Positions 28,485-35,304 of a DNA stretch of 64,000 bases are shown piece after piece. The DNA lies in assembly GCA_024103215.1 (NCBI GenBank), contig JAGFIY010000067.1:1-64000 (forward strand). The letters are read 5' to 3'. The notes beneath the pieces are model-generated. The model worked only from the letters and a program-made list of their open reading frames with translations, was not told where the DNA came from and searched no databases. The position numbers and the translations under genes are program-made. Numbering within the stretch: the first letter of the stretch is position 1; each line of letters starts with the position of its first letter. Source of the stretch: Melioribacteraceae bacterium. GTDB taxonomy: Bacteria; Bacteroidota; Ignavibacteria; Ignavibacteriales; Melioribacteraceae.

Positions 28485-29567
28485 ATGTACTTAACCAAAT
28501 CAAAAAAGTCTCCATACTATCAAATCATATTTGAAAGAGACGGTAAAAGAACAACTAAAAGCACTAAAACAAAAATCAAATCTGAGGCTCTAAAGTTCCT
28601 TTCCAATTTTGAAAAAAAGATAAATGAGAAAAAGAAAATTGAGACGGTTTCTCTAAAAGATTTTAGAGAACACTATCTAAATTATTTATCAGGCACTCAT
28701 TCGCAAAATTATCAAAGAGCAGTTAGAACTAGTTTTAGAGAATTGTTAAAATTTTGTGGAAACATAGACTTAAACAAAATTTCAATCGTTTCTATCGATA
28801 CCTTTATTTCAAAAGTATATGAGAGAGCTCCACAAAGTTCATTAACTTACTACAGAATATTAAAAGCGGCTTTTAACAAGGCTTTGAATTGGGATTTAAT
28901 AGAATCAAATCCTCTTATGAAAATACGAGCTCCAAAAATCAAAAAGAACTTACCGATCTTTATTTCTCAAACCGAACTAAATATAATTTTAGATTTTGTT
29001 TCTGAGGATTATCTTAAAAATCTTTATTTATTTGCTTTCCATACTGGACTTAGAGCCGGCGAAATAGTTAATTTAAAGTGGAATTCTGTTTCATTGAAAA
29101 AAAGGATTATCACATTACACCAGTCAAATAGTTACACTACGAAAAGTAAAAAAGAGAGAGTAATACCTATCAATTCCAAACTTTACAATATCCTTTATAG
29201 CATTTTTCCCATAGAAAAAGAAATAAATTCCATTTTAGGAAATGCGGAAAATTTAAAGCTGCCTGATTATGTATTTTGCCGGATTAAGGGAGTTAAACTA
29301 GGAACGGATTTCATTTCTAAAAAATTCAAGAAGGCAATTAGGAAAGCCGGTATGAACGATAAAATCCATTTGCATACTCTCAGGCATAGCTTTGCTAGTA
29401 ATCTTGTTCAAAGGGGGGTTTCATTGTACACTATTAAGGAATTACTTGGACATTCGGATTACAGGACTAGCCAAATATATTCACACTTGCAGCACAACAA
29501 TTTATTTGAAGCTGTAGAATTATTATCTGAATCTGATTCTAAGAATAACGGTTTTAAATTGCCTTGA
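28485..29567 (+). CDS. tyrosine recombinase/integrase (element integrase 1)
   Basis: 360 residues. A short N-terminal arm-binding-like region (about 1-45, lysine-rich) is followed by a core-binding SAM-like domain (about 55-140) and the catalytic domain. The catalytic set is complete: Arg in 'HTGLRAGEI' near residue 190, Lys in 'KKERVIPI', His-x-x-Arg in 'LHTLRHSFAS', His in 'LLGHSDYR' and the nucleophilic Tyr in 'QIYSHL'. It starts just inside the left attachment copy and is the best candidate for inserting the element into tRNA-Thr. A 111-bp DNA block (28971-29081) is almost identical to part of the second integrase. Confidence 0.93.
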   Translation: MYLTKSKKSPYYQIIFERDGKRTTKSTKTKIKSEALKFLSNFEKKINEKKKIETVSLKDFREHYLNYLSGTHSQNYQRAVRTSFRELLKFCGNIDLNKISIVSIDTFISKVYERAPQSSLTYYRILKAAFNKALNWDLIESNPLMKIRAPKIKKNLPIFISQTELNIILDFVSEDYLKNLYLFAFHTGLRAGEIVNLKWNSVSLKKRIITLHQSNSYTTKSKKERVIPINSKLYNILYSIFPIEKEINSILGNAENLKLPDYVFCRIKGVKLGTDFISKKFKKAIRKAGMNDKIHLHTLRHSFASNLVQRGVSLYTIKELLGHSDYRTSQIYSHLQHNNLFEAVELLSESDSKNNGFKLP

Positions 29568-29862
29568 TTCGTTCATAAATCGATTCTGAGGCACTTTGTT
29601 TTTAAAAGGATACCCAAAGCCGTCTTAATTTCTTAATTACTACTATTTTTTGATAAATGTTTTGATTTTAAGCTAAAAACGTACAAAAAGACACTTAGTA
29701 ATTAAGACAAAAGCCGTCTTAATTACTATCTTAATTAGTATAAATAACTTATTATTACGATATATGAGAGATTTACAAAGAAATAAAATGAGTTGGATAA
29801 ATCCAAAATTATAAAGTAATTTATAGTTAGATATTGTTAACCATAATTTAGGCAGGTAAATT
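29568..29862. other. non-coding interval with palindromic repeats inside the element
   Basis: 295 bases, very AT-rich, with no convincing gene. It contains GTCTTAATT at 29622-29630, then the perfect inverted pair at 29698-29726, and a run of A/T leading to the next gene, whose start is preceded by 'ttaggcaggtaaatt'. It could hold a promoter, operator or replication origin; nothing in the sequence decides which. Confidence 0.6.
29698..29726. repeat. palindromic site, GTAATTAAGAC / 7 nt / GTCTTAATTAC (copy 1)
   Basis: Perfect 11-base inverted repeat with a 7-base spacer (AAAAGCC). A site with identical arms and identical spacing occurs at 34655-34683, at the other end of the element's gene block. 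A partial copy lies at 29622-29640. Conserved arms with different spacers suggest a dimeric protein-binding site or origin iteron rather than only an RNA hairpin. Confidence 0.8.
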
Positions 29863-30531
29863 ATGAGTGAATTTAAGTTCTTAGATCAACTAAGTAACAA
29901 AGATTTACATTTATTAGAAGATATTAAATCAGATTTCAAAAAAGAGACCGGAAAAGATTTCTTTCTCAAAATTGATTCTTTGGATTATATCTTAAACCAC
30001 TATCGGCACATTTTAGAAAACATTCCAGGACCAAAAACCAAACAAATTCAAAGAGTAAGAAGGACAAATTTTGTTAATAGTTGGTATGGTAATGAAAGGG
30101 AAATTTTTAGAGAAAAAGTATTTGCCTCAGACCTTGACAAAACTAATTCTAGTAAAATAAAGGTAATTAAAACTAAAATTGGATTTGTAAAGCAGTTAAA
30201 AAAGAAACTCGAAAATGAGTTATTAAAAAAATCAATGATACCGGAAATAAGTTCTAAGAAAACTTTAGATATTATTCAATCCGATCCAATCTTTAATAAA
30301 CTTTCAAAAGAAACAAAGGATTTAATCCAAGTAGAAAATGGAAACCTTATTTGGAAAGGTAATATTAAGATGTTTTGCGAAAATGTAATTAATGAAACGT
30401 ATAATCCAGATATGGAATTTGATCTATATGTAAATGATTTATATAACAAGTTTGAATTTGCAAAATTTCCAGATTATACCGTAAAAAGATTAATTGAAAA
30501 TGCAAAAAAACATAAAGCAATTAGATATTGA
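29863..30531 (+). CDS. element protein of unknown function
   Basis: 222 residues, no signal peptide or membrane span, rich in lysine, asparagine and isoleucine. I do not recognise a family. The middle (about residues 95-130) is strongly basic and probably helical ('KQLKKKLENELLKK'). The C-terminal half contains 'LIWKGNIKMFCENVI' and ends in another basic stretch. Basic helices are compatible with nucleic-acid binding, which is only a guess. It lies between the two integrase genes, immediately upstream of the structured leader at 30571-30712. Confidence 0.6.
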   Translation: MSEFKFLDQLSNKDLHLLEDIKSDFKKETGKDFFLKIDSLDYILNHYRHILENIPGPKTKQIQRVRRTNFVNSWYGNEREIFREKVFASDLDKTNSSKIKVIKTKIGFVKQLKKKLENELLKKSMIPEISSKKTLDIIQSDPIFNKLSKETKDLIQVENGNLIWKGNIKMFCENVINETYNPDMEFDLYVNDLYNKFEFAKFPDYTVKRLIENAKKHKAIRY

Positions 30532-30570
30532 AAAAAGTGAGAAAATAAGTGAAATAAAGTGAATGACATA

Positions 30571-30712
30571 GCGGCTTAGCTGCCGTAAGTTTGAATAGTT
30601 TGTTTAATGTAATGAACTAGGGCAGGCTAGCCAAATAGGGAATTAAATAGAGCCTTTTGGAAACTTCGATGCTACCTGCCTAGCTGAGAAGTGGAAGAAA
30701 GGCTTTTTTTTT
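30571..30712 (+). promoter_or_regulatory. structured leader with attenuator-like hairpin before integrase 2
   Basis: A GC-richer island. A terminator-like hairpin is formed by AGCCTTT (30651-30657) with AAAGGCT (30698-30704), inner stems ACTTC/GAAGT and GCTA/TAGC, and loop CCTGCC, followed by nine T ending 6 bases before the integrase ATG. GGCAGGCTAGC (30621-30631) can instead pair with GCTACCTGCC (30671-30680), which would open the terminator. A separate small hairpin (CGGC/GCCG) sits at 30572-30585. Two mutually exclusive structures suggest attenuation or a small RNA. Nothing is known directly. Confidence 0.5.
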
Positions 30713-30718
30713 GAGAAA

Positions 30719-31693
30719 ATGCAAAACATAGAATTAATTCACCTTGCTGCCGACTTGCTTCAAAGACTTAGTTCCGATAAGAACTTAAAACTTGAAGAGT
30801 TTGCGAACGAATATATAGGCTACCTAACCGGCACTCATTCACGGAGCTACATTAGAGGCAACCGAACGGCATTTAATCAGTTAGGAAGCTATTTGGGAAA
30901 CATATATTTAAAACAATTAAATGTTAAAGCTGTTGATGCGTTTATAAATAGCACCTATCAACGAAGTCCACAAGCTGCAGCTACATATTATAGAATTTTA
31001 AAAGCAGCATTTAACAAAGCGGTGCAATGGAATTATTTAATAGATAATCCATTCAACAAAATAAAAGCTCCACGCCTCAAAAAGAACTTACCAGTATTTA
31101 TAAATGAAACCGAACTAAATATAATTTTAGATTTTGTTTCTGAGGATTATCTTAAAAATCTTTATTTGTTTGCCTTCCATACCGGACTTAGAGCCGGTGA
31201 AATAGTTAATTTAAAGTGGTGTTCTGTATCACTATCAGAAAGAATAATTACTCTGAAGCAATCAAATACATACACAACAAAGAACCGAAAAGAGAGAATA
31301 ATACCAATTAATTCTACAGTCTATCAATTACTTTCCGAAATCTATCCAATTGAAAGACAAATAGATAACATACTGGGTTATTCCAACAATAAACTGAAAG
31401 CCGATTATATATTTTATCGGATTAGAGAAGTTAAATTAAGAACGGATTTTGTCAGTAAAAAATTTAAAAGGGCAGTAAGAAAAGCCGGATTAAACCATCA
31501 AATACACTTACATACACTTAGGCACTCATTTGCTTCTAACTTGGTGCAAAGGGGGGTTTCATTAATTATAATAAAGGAACTCCTAGGACATAGTGATTAT
31601 CGGACTAGCCAAATTTATTCACATCTGCAACAATCAAATTTAAAGAATGCAGTCGAAAAACTAACTAACAACAAAGGGGGGGAATATGAATAA
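30719..31693 (+). CDS. second tyrosine recombinase (element integrase 2, short N-terminus)
   Basis: 324 residues. It lacks the first ~45 residues of integrase 1 (the arm-binding-like part) but has a full core-binding domain and catalytic set: Arg in 'HTGLRAGEI', Lys in 'KERIIPI', His-x-x-Arg in 'LHTLRHSFAS', His in 'LLGHSDYR', Tyr in 'QIYSHL'. It is therefore probably active. Bases 31109-31219 match integrase 1 at 107 of 111 positions, far closer than the surrounding sequence. This points to recent exchange or gene conversion. The ATG follows a T-rich terminator-like hairpin, and the 3' end overlaps the next gene by 8 bases. Confidence 0.88.
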   Translation: MQNIELIHLAADLLQRLSSDKNLKLEEFANEYIGYLTGTHSRSYIRGNRTAFNQLGSYLGNIYLKQLNVKAVDAFINSTYQRSPQAAATYYRILKAAFNKAVQWNYLIDNPFNKIKAPRLKKNLPVFINETELNIILDFVSEDYLKNLYLFAFHTGLRAGEIVNLKWCSVSLSERIITLKQSNTYTTKNRKERIIPINSTVYQLLSEIYPIERQIDNILGYSNNKLKADYIFYRIREVKLRTDFVSKKFKRAVRKAGLNHQIHLHTLRHSFASNLVQRGVSLIIIKELLGHSDYRTSQIYSHLQQSNLKNAVEKLTNNKGGEYE

Positions 31694-32141
31694 TTTATAT
31701 TCATTAAGTTCTAAACAACCAAACTACCGGTATGTATCAGACCGAGAGACCGTATTAATTAACGTTAGGGATCATTGCGGAAATCAAACATCAAAGCTAG
31801 CCGTATGCTATTATGACCGTTCCTCAGATTATTTTGCGGAAATGCAAACCAACAAGCCGGTTTATTTGGATTCGAACAGCTACATACTTTTAAACCAGTG
31901 GCAAGCTATGACGTTAAGCAGCCATTCATTTGATCGATTTGAACTAGATAATGATTCACTTCAAATTAGAGTAATAGACGGAGTGCAGCCGTACCAAATA
32001 GGGTTGAGTTCAATTCGGGATAAACGAGATGTATTAAACTGGGTTTATCATTTAAGTTCAAAGAATTGGATAACGAAAGAAATAATACAAGATTTTATTC
32101 TTTTATGTAGTATAGTTTTTAATTTTGATCTTCGGATTTAA
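31686..32141 (+). CDS. small element protein of unknown function
   Basis: 151 residues, soluble, unrecognised. Its ATG overlaps the end of integrase 2 and is preceded by a run of seven G that can serve as ribosome binding site. It ends two bases before the primase-like gene, so it is probably co-transcribed with the replication genes. A 'YILLNQWQAMTLSSHSFDRF' stretch and a hydrophobic C-terminus ('FILLCSIVFNF') are the only notable features. A role as replication accessory or regulator is possible from position only. Confidence 0.55.
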   Translation: MNNLYSLSSKQPNYRYVSDRETVLINVRDHCGNQTSKLAVCYYDRSSDYFAEMQTNKPVYLDSNSYILLNQWQAMTLSSHSFDRFELDNDSLQIRVIDGVQPYQIGLSSIRDKRDVLNWVYHLSSKNWITKEIIQDFILLCSIVFNFDLRI

Positions 32142-32143
32142 AA

Positions 32144-33289
32144 TTGATTATCCAAATTAAAAATAACGTCTCCATCTTGCAAGTCCTTTCTTATTTGGGA
32201 TTGAAGCCGAACGGCAGCAATTTTATTAACTCAATTTATAAGGACGAAAAAACACCTTCATTAAAAATATATCCAGAAACAAATACCTTCTTTTGTTTTG
32301 CAACAGATCAAGGTGGAGACGTTATAAAGTTTTATTCTGATTATAACAGGATAGATACAAAGCAGACAATCAAAGAACTATCGGAAATCTTTTCGATCAA
32401 AAAATATCCTTATTCAAACGATCTATCTGTTTCCGGTGAAGCAAAAAGCAACCGGCAGCCGGAACAAAAATATTTCTTATTGCAATCGGAAAAAGAATTA
32501 TTCGATGAAAGAGCTGCAATAGTGGAATTTGACGGAAACGAAGATCAACAAACAGCCGAATCATTAGCATTTAATCAGATTTTGGAAAACCGGAAAGAGA
32601 TTCAATCAAAAATATATGAAGCAGTTTATAAGTTTAGCTTATCAAAAGGATTTGACGAAGCAGCATATAAGTATTTAACCGGAAAGAACAGAGGACTTAC
32701 CGAAAAATCGATAAATGATTTTAGACTTTTTACGATTAACGGAGTAAAGGAAATAATTGAGTTTCTTAAAGATAATTTCAGTAGAGACGAAATAAAGATT
32801 TCCGGTTTTTTCAAGAACAAATATTTCATATTTACTAAGCATAGGCTAATCATTCCTTACATTGAAAACGGCAAGATCGTTTATTTAAGAGGGCGTTATT
32901 TCTACAAAGGCAATATCGAACCGGAAAATTTCGGGAAATACATAGGTTTGAATAATTGGAGTCTTACACTCAGTCCTAAAAGATTTTATAATTCTGATTT
33001 GTTGAAAGAACTTATTCCATATGAAGATTTAATAATTACTGAGGGTGAATTTGATTGCATAATAACAAACCAGATCGGATATAAAGCTGTAGGAATTTCG
33101 GGAGTTTCAAATTTTCCAGAACAAAAGATCAAACAAGTTAAAAACTACAATATTCATTTAGCCTTTGATTCGGACGAAGCCGGACAAAAAGCAATTAAAA
33201 AAATTTCACATCTATTTGACAAGCCAATTAAAGTAATAAAGCTGAAAGTTCACAAAGATTTAACGGAGTTATTCAATGCAGAACAATAA
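32144..33289 (+). CDS. primase-like protein, degenerate CHC2 zinc-finger fold plus TOPRIM domain
   Basis: 381 residues. The N-terminal ~70 residues match the DnaG CHC2 zinc-finger pattern in spacing and flavour ('VLSYLGLKPNG', 'EKTPSLKIYPE', 'GGDVIKFY'), but the usual Cys/His ligands are mostly gone: only one Cys remains, in 'FFCFAT'. A TOPRIM domain follows near residues 285-350, with the catalytic glutamate in 'IITEGEFD' and the acidic pair in 'AFDSDEAGQ'. It probably helps replicate the element. The only plausible start is a TTG at 32144. It overlaps the next gene by 14 bases. Confidence 0.75.
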   Translation: MIIQIKNNVSILQVLSYLGLKPNGSNFINSIYKDEKTPSLKIYPETNTFFCFATDQGGDVIKFYSDYNRIDTKQTIKELSEIFSIKKYPYSNDLSVSGEAKSNRQPEQKYFLLQSEKELFDERAAIVEFDGNEDQQTAESLAFNQILENRKEIQSKIYEAVYKFSLSKGFDEAAYKYLTGKNRGLTEKSINDFRLFTINGVKEIIEFLKDNFSRDEIKISGFFKNKYFIFTKHRLIIPYIENGKIVYLRGRYFYKGNIEPENFGKYIGLNNWSLTLSPKRFYNSDLLKELIPYEDLIITEGEFDCIITNQIGYKAVGISGVSNFPEQKIKQVKNYNIHLAFDSDEAGQKAIKKISHLFDKPIKVIKLKVHKDLTELFNAEQ

Positions 33290-34646
33290 TTCATTAAAAG
33301 ATTTATCAAAAGTAGAAATCAAAGAAGTAAATAAGCATAAAGATAATGAAATTAGATTCGATCTAAGTTTACTGAATGAATCTGTATTTAAAAGAATGAT
33401 TGTTTACTATGATTCAGTTTCACAAAGTCCGCTAGAGTATTTATTAACCGGAACTATAGCAAGTCTTTCCGGTGCAGCCGGTAAAAATATTTATTTCAAG
33501 ATTACCGATTCTATGTTGATTCATTTAAATGTTTGGGCTGTAATAATAGGACGTTCTACTGTTATGAGAAAAACGAGTGCTTTAAACCTAGTGAAAGAAG
33601 ATTTACAGAGAATAGAATCAAAAAATTATAGTGAGTTCAAAAAGATTTATGATTCATATTTGCTAGACTTAGAACGAGCAGCAAACAAAAAGGAAAGAGC
33701 CGAAATAAAAAAACCGATTCGGAAATATTATTTACTTCCGCAAGACAGCACTATCGAATCCTTATCAGATATTTTATCACATTCGGATAGGGGTTTATTA
33801 ACTCATTCGGAGTTTGGCAGTTTTCTGCTTCAACTCAATAGGGGTTATTCTGCAGACGCTAAACAGTTCTTAACTACTCTTTACGATGTTCCAGATGTTT
33901 ATGAAGTTTCTAGAGTAACTAAAGAAAACACTTTATTAGAAAGACCTTATATAAGTATTTTGGGAGCTTCAACTATCGACTGGATTAAAGAAAACAGTTC
34001 CGAATCCGATTTAAGATCGGGATTCTTTGCAAGGTTTATTTATTCAATCCGCAACATACCAGATAAGCAGTTTATTCCATTGTTGAAGCTAAGGGAAATT
34101 ACAAAAAGATCGGAGTATTATATAAACACTAGAGAAATTTATAATTATTTGATTGGACTGAATGATAAAATAGAATTAGAGATAACAAACGAAGCTGCAG
34201 ACTATCATATCAAATATGATCTTGATAGTTATAAGGAATTATTGAACTCAGAAAATGAAAACGAATTAAGTTTTAAGGCAAGATTATTGATTTACTCTCT
34301 AAAGTTTGCCGGTTTAATTGCACTAACAGAAAAACGGCATACTATAAACCTGAACGATATGAAAGACGCTATAAATATAACTGAGTATTACAAAAAGAAT
34401 GTTGAAGCATTGTTGAATAAAGAATTGATCGATAATGATTTTGAAAGAAAGGAACAAAAGATTATTTCATTAATTAACCGGAACGGAAATAAAATAATAA
34501 GATCAACTTTGTTGAATAACTTTAAAGGCAAGGCTAAGGATTTAGATGAATTGCTAGAGAATTTGAAGGAAAAGGAATTAATTGAAGTAATTAAGGAAAA
34601 AAAACCTACTGGTAAAACTGCAACTTACTACAGAGTAATTAAGTAA
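33276..34646 (+). CDS. DUF3987-like putative replicative ATPase/helicase
   Basis: 456 residues. It resembles the DUF3987 proteins found next to primases in phages and islands: a conserved opening ('PLEYLLTGTIASLSGAAGKN'), then a P-loop-like 'IIGRSTVMRKTSAL' near residue 95. The loop departs from the classic GxxxxGKT form. A short C-terminal winged-helix-like part (about 385-450, 'IISLINRNGNKIIRSTLL') may bind DNA. Its position directly after the primase-like gene suggests a primase-helicase pair. Family assignment is by eye and moderate; helicase activity is inferred only from context. Confidence 0.6.
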   Translation: MQNNNSLKDLSKVEIKEVNKHKDNEIRFDLSLLNESVFKRMIVYYDSVSQSPLEYLLTGTIASLSGAAGKNIYFKITDSMLIHLNVWAVIIGRSTVMRKTSALNLVKEDLQRIESKNYSEFKKIYDSYLLDLERAANKKERAEIKKPIRKYYLLPQDSTIESLSDILSHSDRGLLTHSEFGSFLLQLNRGYSADAKQFLTTLYDVPDVYEVSRVTKENTLLERPYISILGASTIDWIKENSSESDLRSGFFARFIYSIRNIPDKQFIPLLKLREITKRSEYYINTREIYNYLIGLNDKIELEITNEAADYHIKYDLDSYKELLNSENENELSFKARLLIYSLKFAGLIALTEKRHTINLNDMKDAINITEYYKKNVEALLNKELIDNDFERKEQKIISLINRNGNKIIRSTLLNNFKGKAKDLDELLENLKEKELIEVIKEKKPTGKTATYYRVIK

Positions 34647-34762
34647 TTAAGACAGTAATTAAGACGTTTTTTGTCTTAATTACTCCAAGCTCTTTTCCTT
34701 TGTTTTTAGCTTATTTTCTTAATAATTATATAAATATATATAGAATAAAGAGTAATTAAGAC
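34643..34762. repeat. cluster of GTAATTAAGAC repeats at the distal end of the element gene block
   Basis: Direct copies lie at 34643-34653 (overlapping the end of the ATPase-like gene), 34655-34665 and 34752-34762, with an inverted copy at 34673-34683. The pair at 34655-34683 forms the same 11-7-11 palindrome as 29698-29726. Copies 12 bases apart in direct orientation plus a palindrome are arranged like replication iterons or a multi-site operator. Confidence 0.75.
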
Positions 34763-35176
34763 GTTAAGAAGGGGGTTAGGGGTAAAAAAAAAGAATGCTT
34801 TAAGATTTAACAAAGGTACTTTCCAGGATTTTATATACGGATTGCGGCGACTTGCAGAAAAAGGCTACTTTTATATAATTTTATATTAGCCTGTTCCTGT
34901 TTATTTACTGTAGCTATTGAGAGAAAAAATAATTTTCCTTAACTTCATTTCTAAAAGCTAAACGTTCATAAAAATTTTTTATTTACGAAAAAAGCCGGTT
35001 TGGTTTTATAGGGCTTTGAACTCCCTTGCTTTTCCAGATCGGTTTTTTTCATTAATAAAATCTTTAGGAAAATAGTTCTTTGGAGTTCTGAAAAAGTCCA
35101 TACAAAAGTCCCTCAAACTTTGGCAAGAAAAGGCTAGTAATGAGATGGTTTGTTTAAATTTAACTAAAACAAAAAA
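34763..35176. other. non-coding interval at the right end of the element
   Basis: About 410 bases with no gene I can support. A short open frame without a start codon runs through 34752-34889 and reads protein-like in part ('FNKGTFQDFIYGLRRLAEKG'), possibly a remnant. Around 34990-35050 a partly complementary pair (GCCGGTTTGG and CCAGATCGGT followed by seven T) could be a weak terminator for the element's plus-strand genes. Confidence 0.5.
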
Positions 35177-35203
35177 TCCTTATAACTTATTTAGTTATAA
35201 GGA
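35177..35203 (-). terminator. element-supplied terminator of the tRNA-Thr gene
   Basis: A perfect 11-base inverted repeat (TCCTTATAACT / AGTTATAAGGA) with 5-base loop is followed on the minus strand by six T. It lies 10 bases beyond the tRNA 3' end. It is unrelated in sequence to the displaced terminator at 28321-28342, so the element brought its own terminator along with the tRNA 3' half. Confidence 0.8.
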
Positions 35204-35207
35204 CTTA

Positions 35208-35254
35208 GAACGAGCCGACTATCGGACTTGAACCGATGACCTGCGCATTACGAA
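35208..35254 (-). repeat. right attachment copy within tRNA-Thr
   Basis: Partner of 28351-28397, 46 of 47 bases identical. It covers the anticodon loop to the 3' end of tRNA-Thr plus five bases. The single difference, G at 35245, creates a mismatch in the tRNA anticodon stem. This half therefore came from the element. Confidence 0.9.
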
Positions 35255-35285
35255 TGAGCTGCTCTACCAACTGAGCTAAGTCGGC
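35213..35285 (-). tRNA. tRNA-Thr (anticodon CGT)
   Basis: A 73-base cloverleaf without encoded CCA: acceptor GCCGACT/AGTCGGC, D arm GCTC/GAGC, anticodon loop TTCGTAA, T arm ATCGG-TTCAAGT-CCGAT. The anticodon CGT reads ACG (threonine). The anticodon stem GCTCA/TGCGC has a central U-C mismatch, absent from the stranded host fragment at 28356-28397. This is the integration target of the element. It lies 19 bases after the bS22/mS38-like gene and is probably on the same transcript. Confidence 0.92.
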
Positions 35286-35304
35286 TTAAAACAAACTTAA
35301 ATTA

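Larger units (their letters stand above)
28351..35254. mobile_element. tRNA-Thr-integrated element (about 6.9 kb) with recombinases and replication genes
   Basis: Bounded by 47-bp direct repeats of a tRNA-Thr 3' half, the classic footprint of tyrosine-recombinase integration. An integrase gene starts 87 bases inside the left repeat. Contents, all on the plus strand: integrase, unknown protein, second integrase, unknown protein, primase-like TOPRIM protein, ATPase-like protein. It has no capsid, terminase, relaxase, conjugation or antibiotic-resistance gene. Flanking host genes (corA, the bS22/TPR/HU group) are all minus-strand, so the orientation switch coincides with the repeats. It could be a phage satellite, a mobilisable element relying on helper functions, or a decayed larger element. 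Confidence 0.88.

Noticed and set aside
28327-28515. 62-residue minus-strand frame across the left attachment site
   Set aside because: It covers the tRNA fragment and the integrase start in antisense and is a chance frame.
34752-34889. Short open frame with protein-like text at the right end of the element
   Set aside because: It has no ATG, GTG or TTG, is under 50 codons and lies among repeats. At most a remnant, so it is not listed as a gene.
28351-35254. Element as a complete prophage or conjugative transposon
   Set aside because: There is no terminase, portal, capsid, tail, lysis, relaxase or coupling-protein gene, and 6.9 kb is too small.
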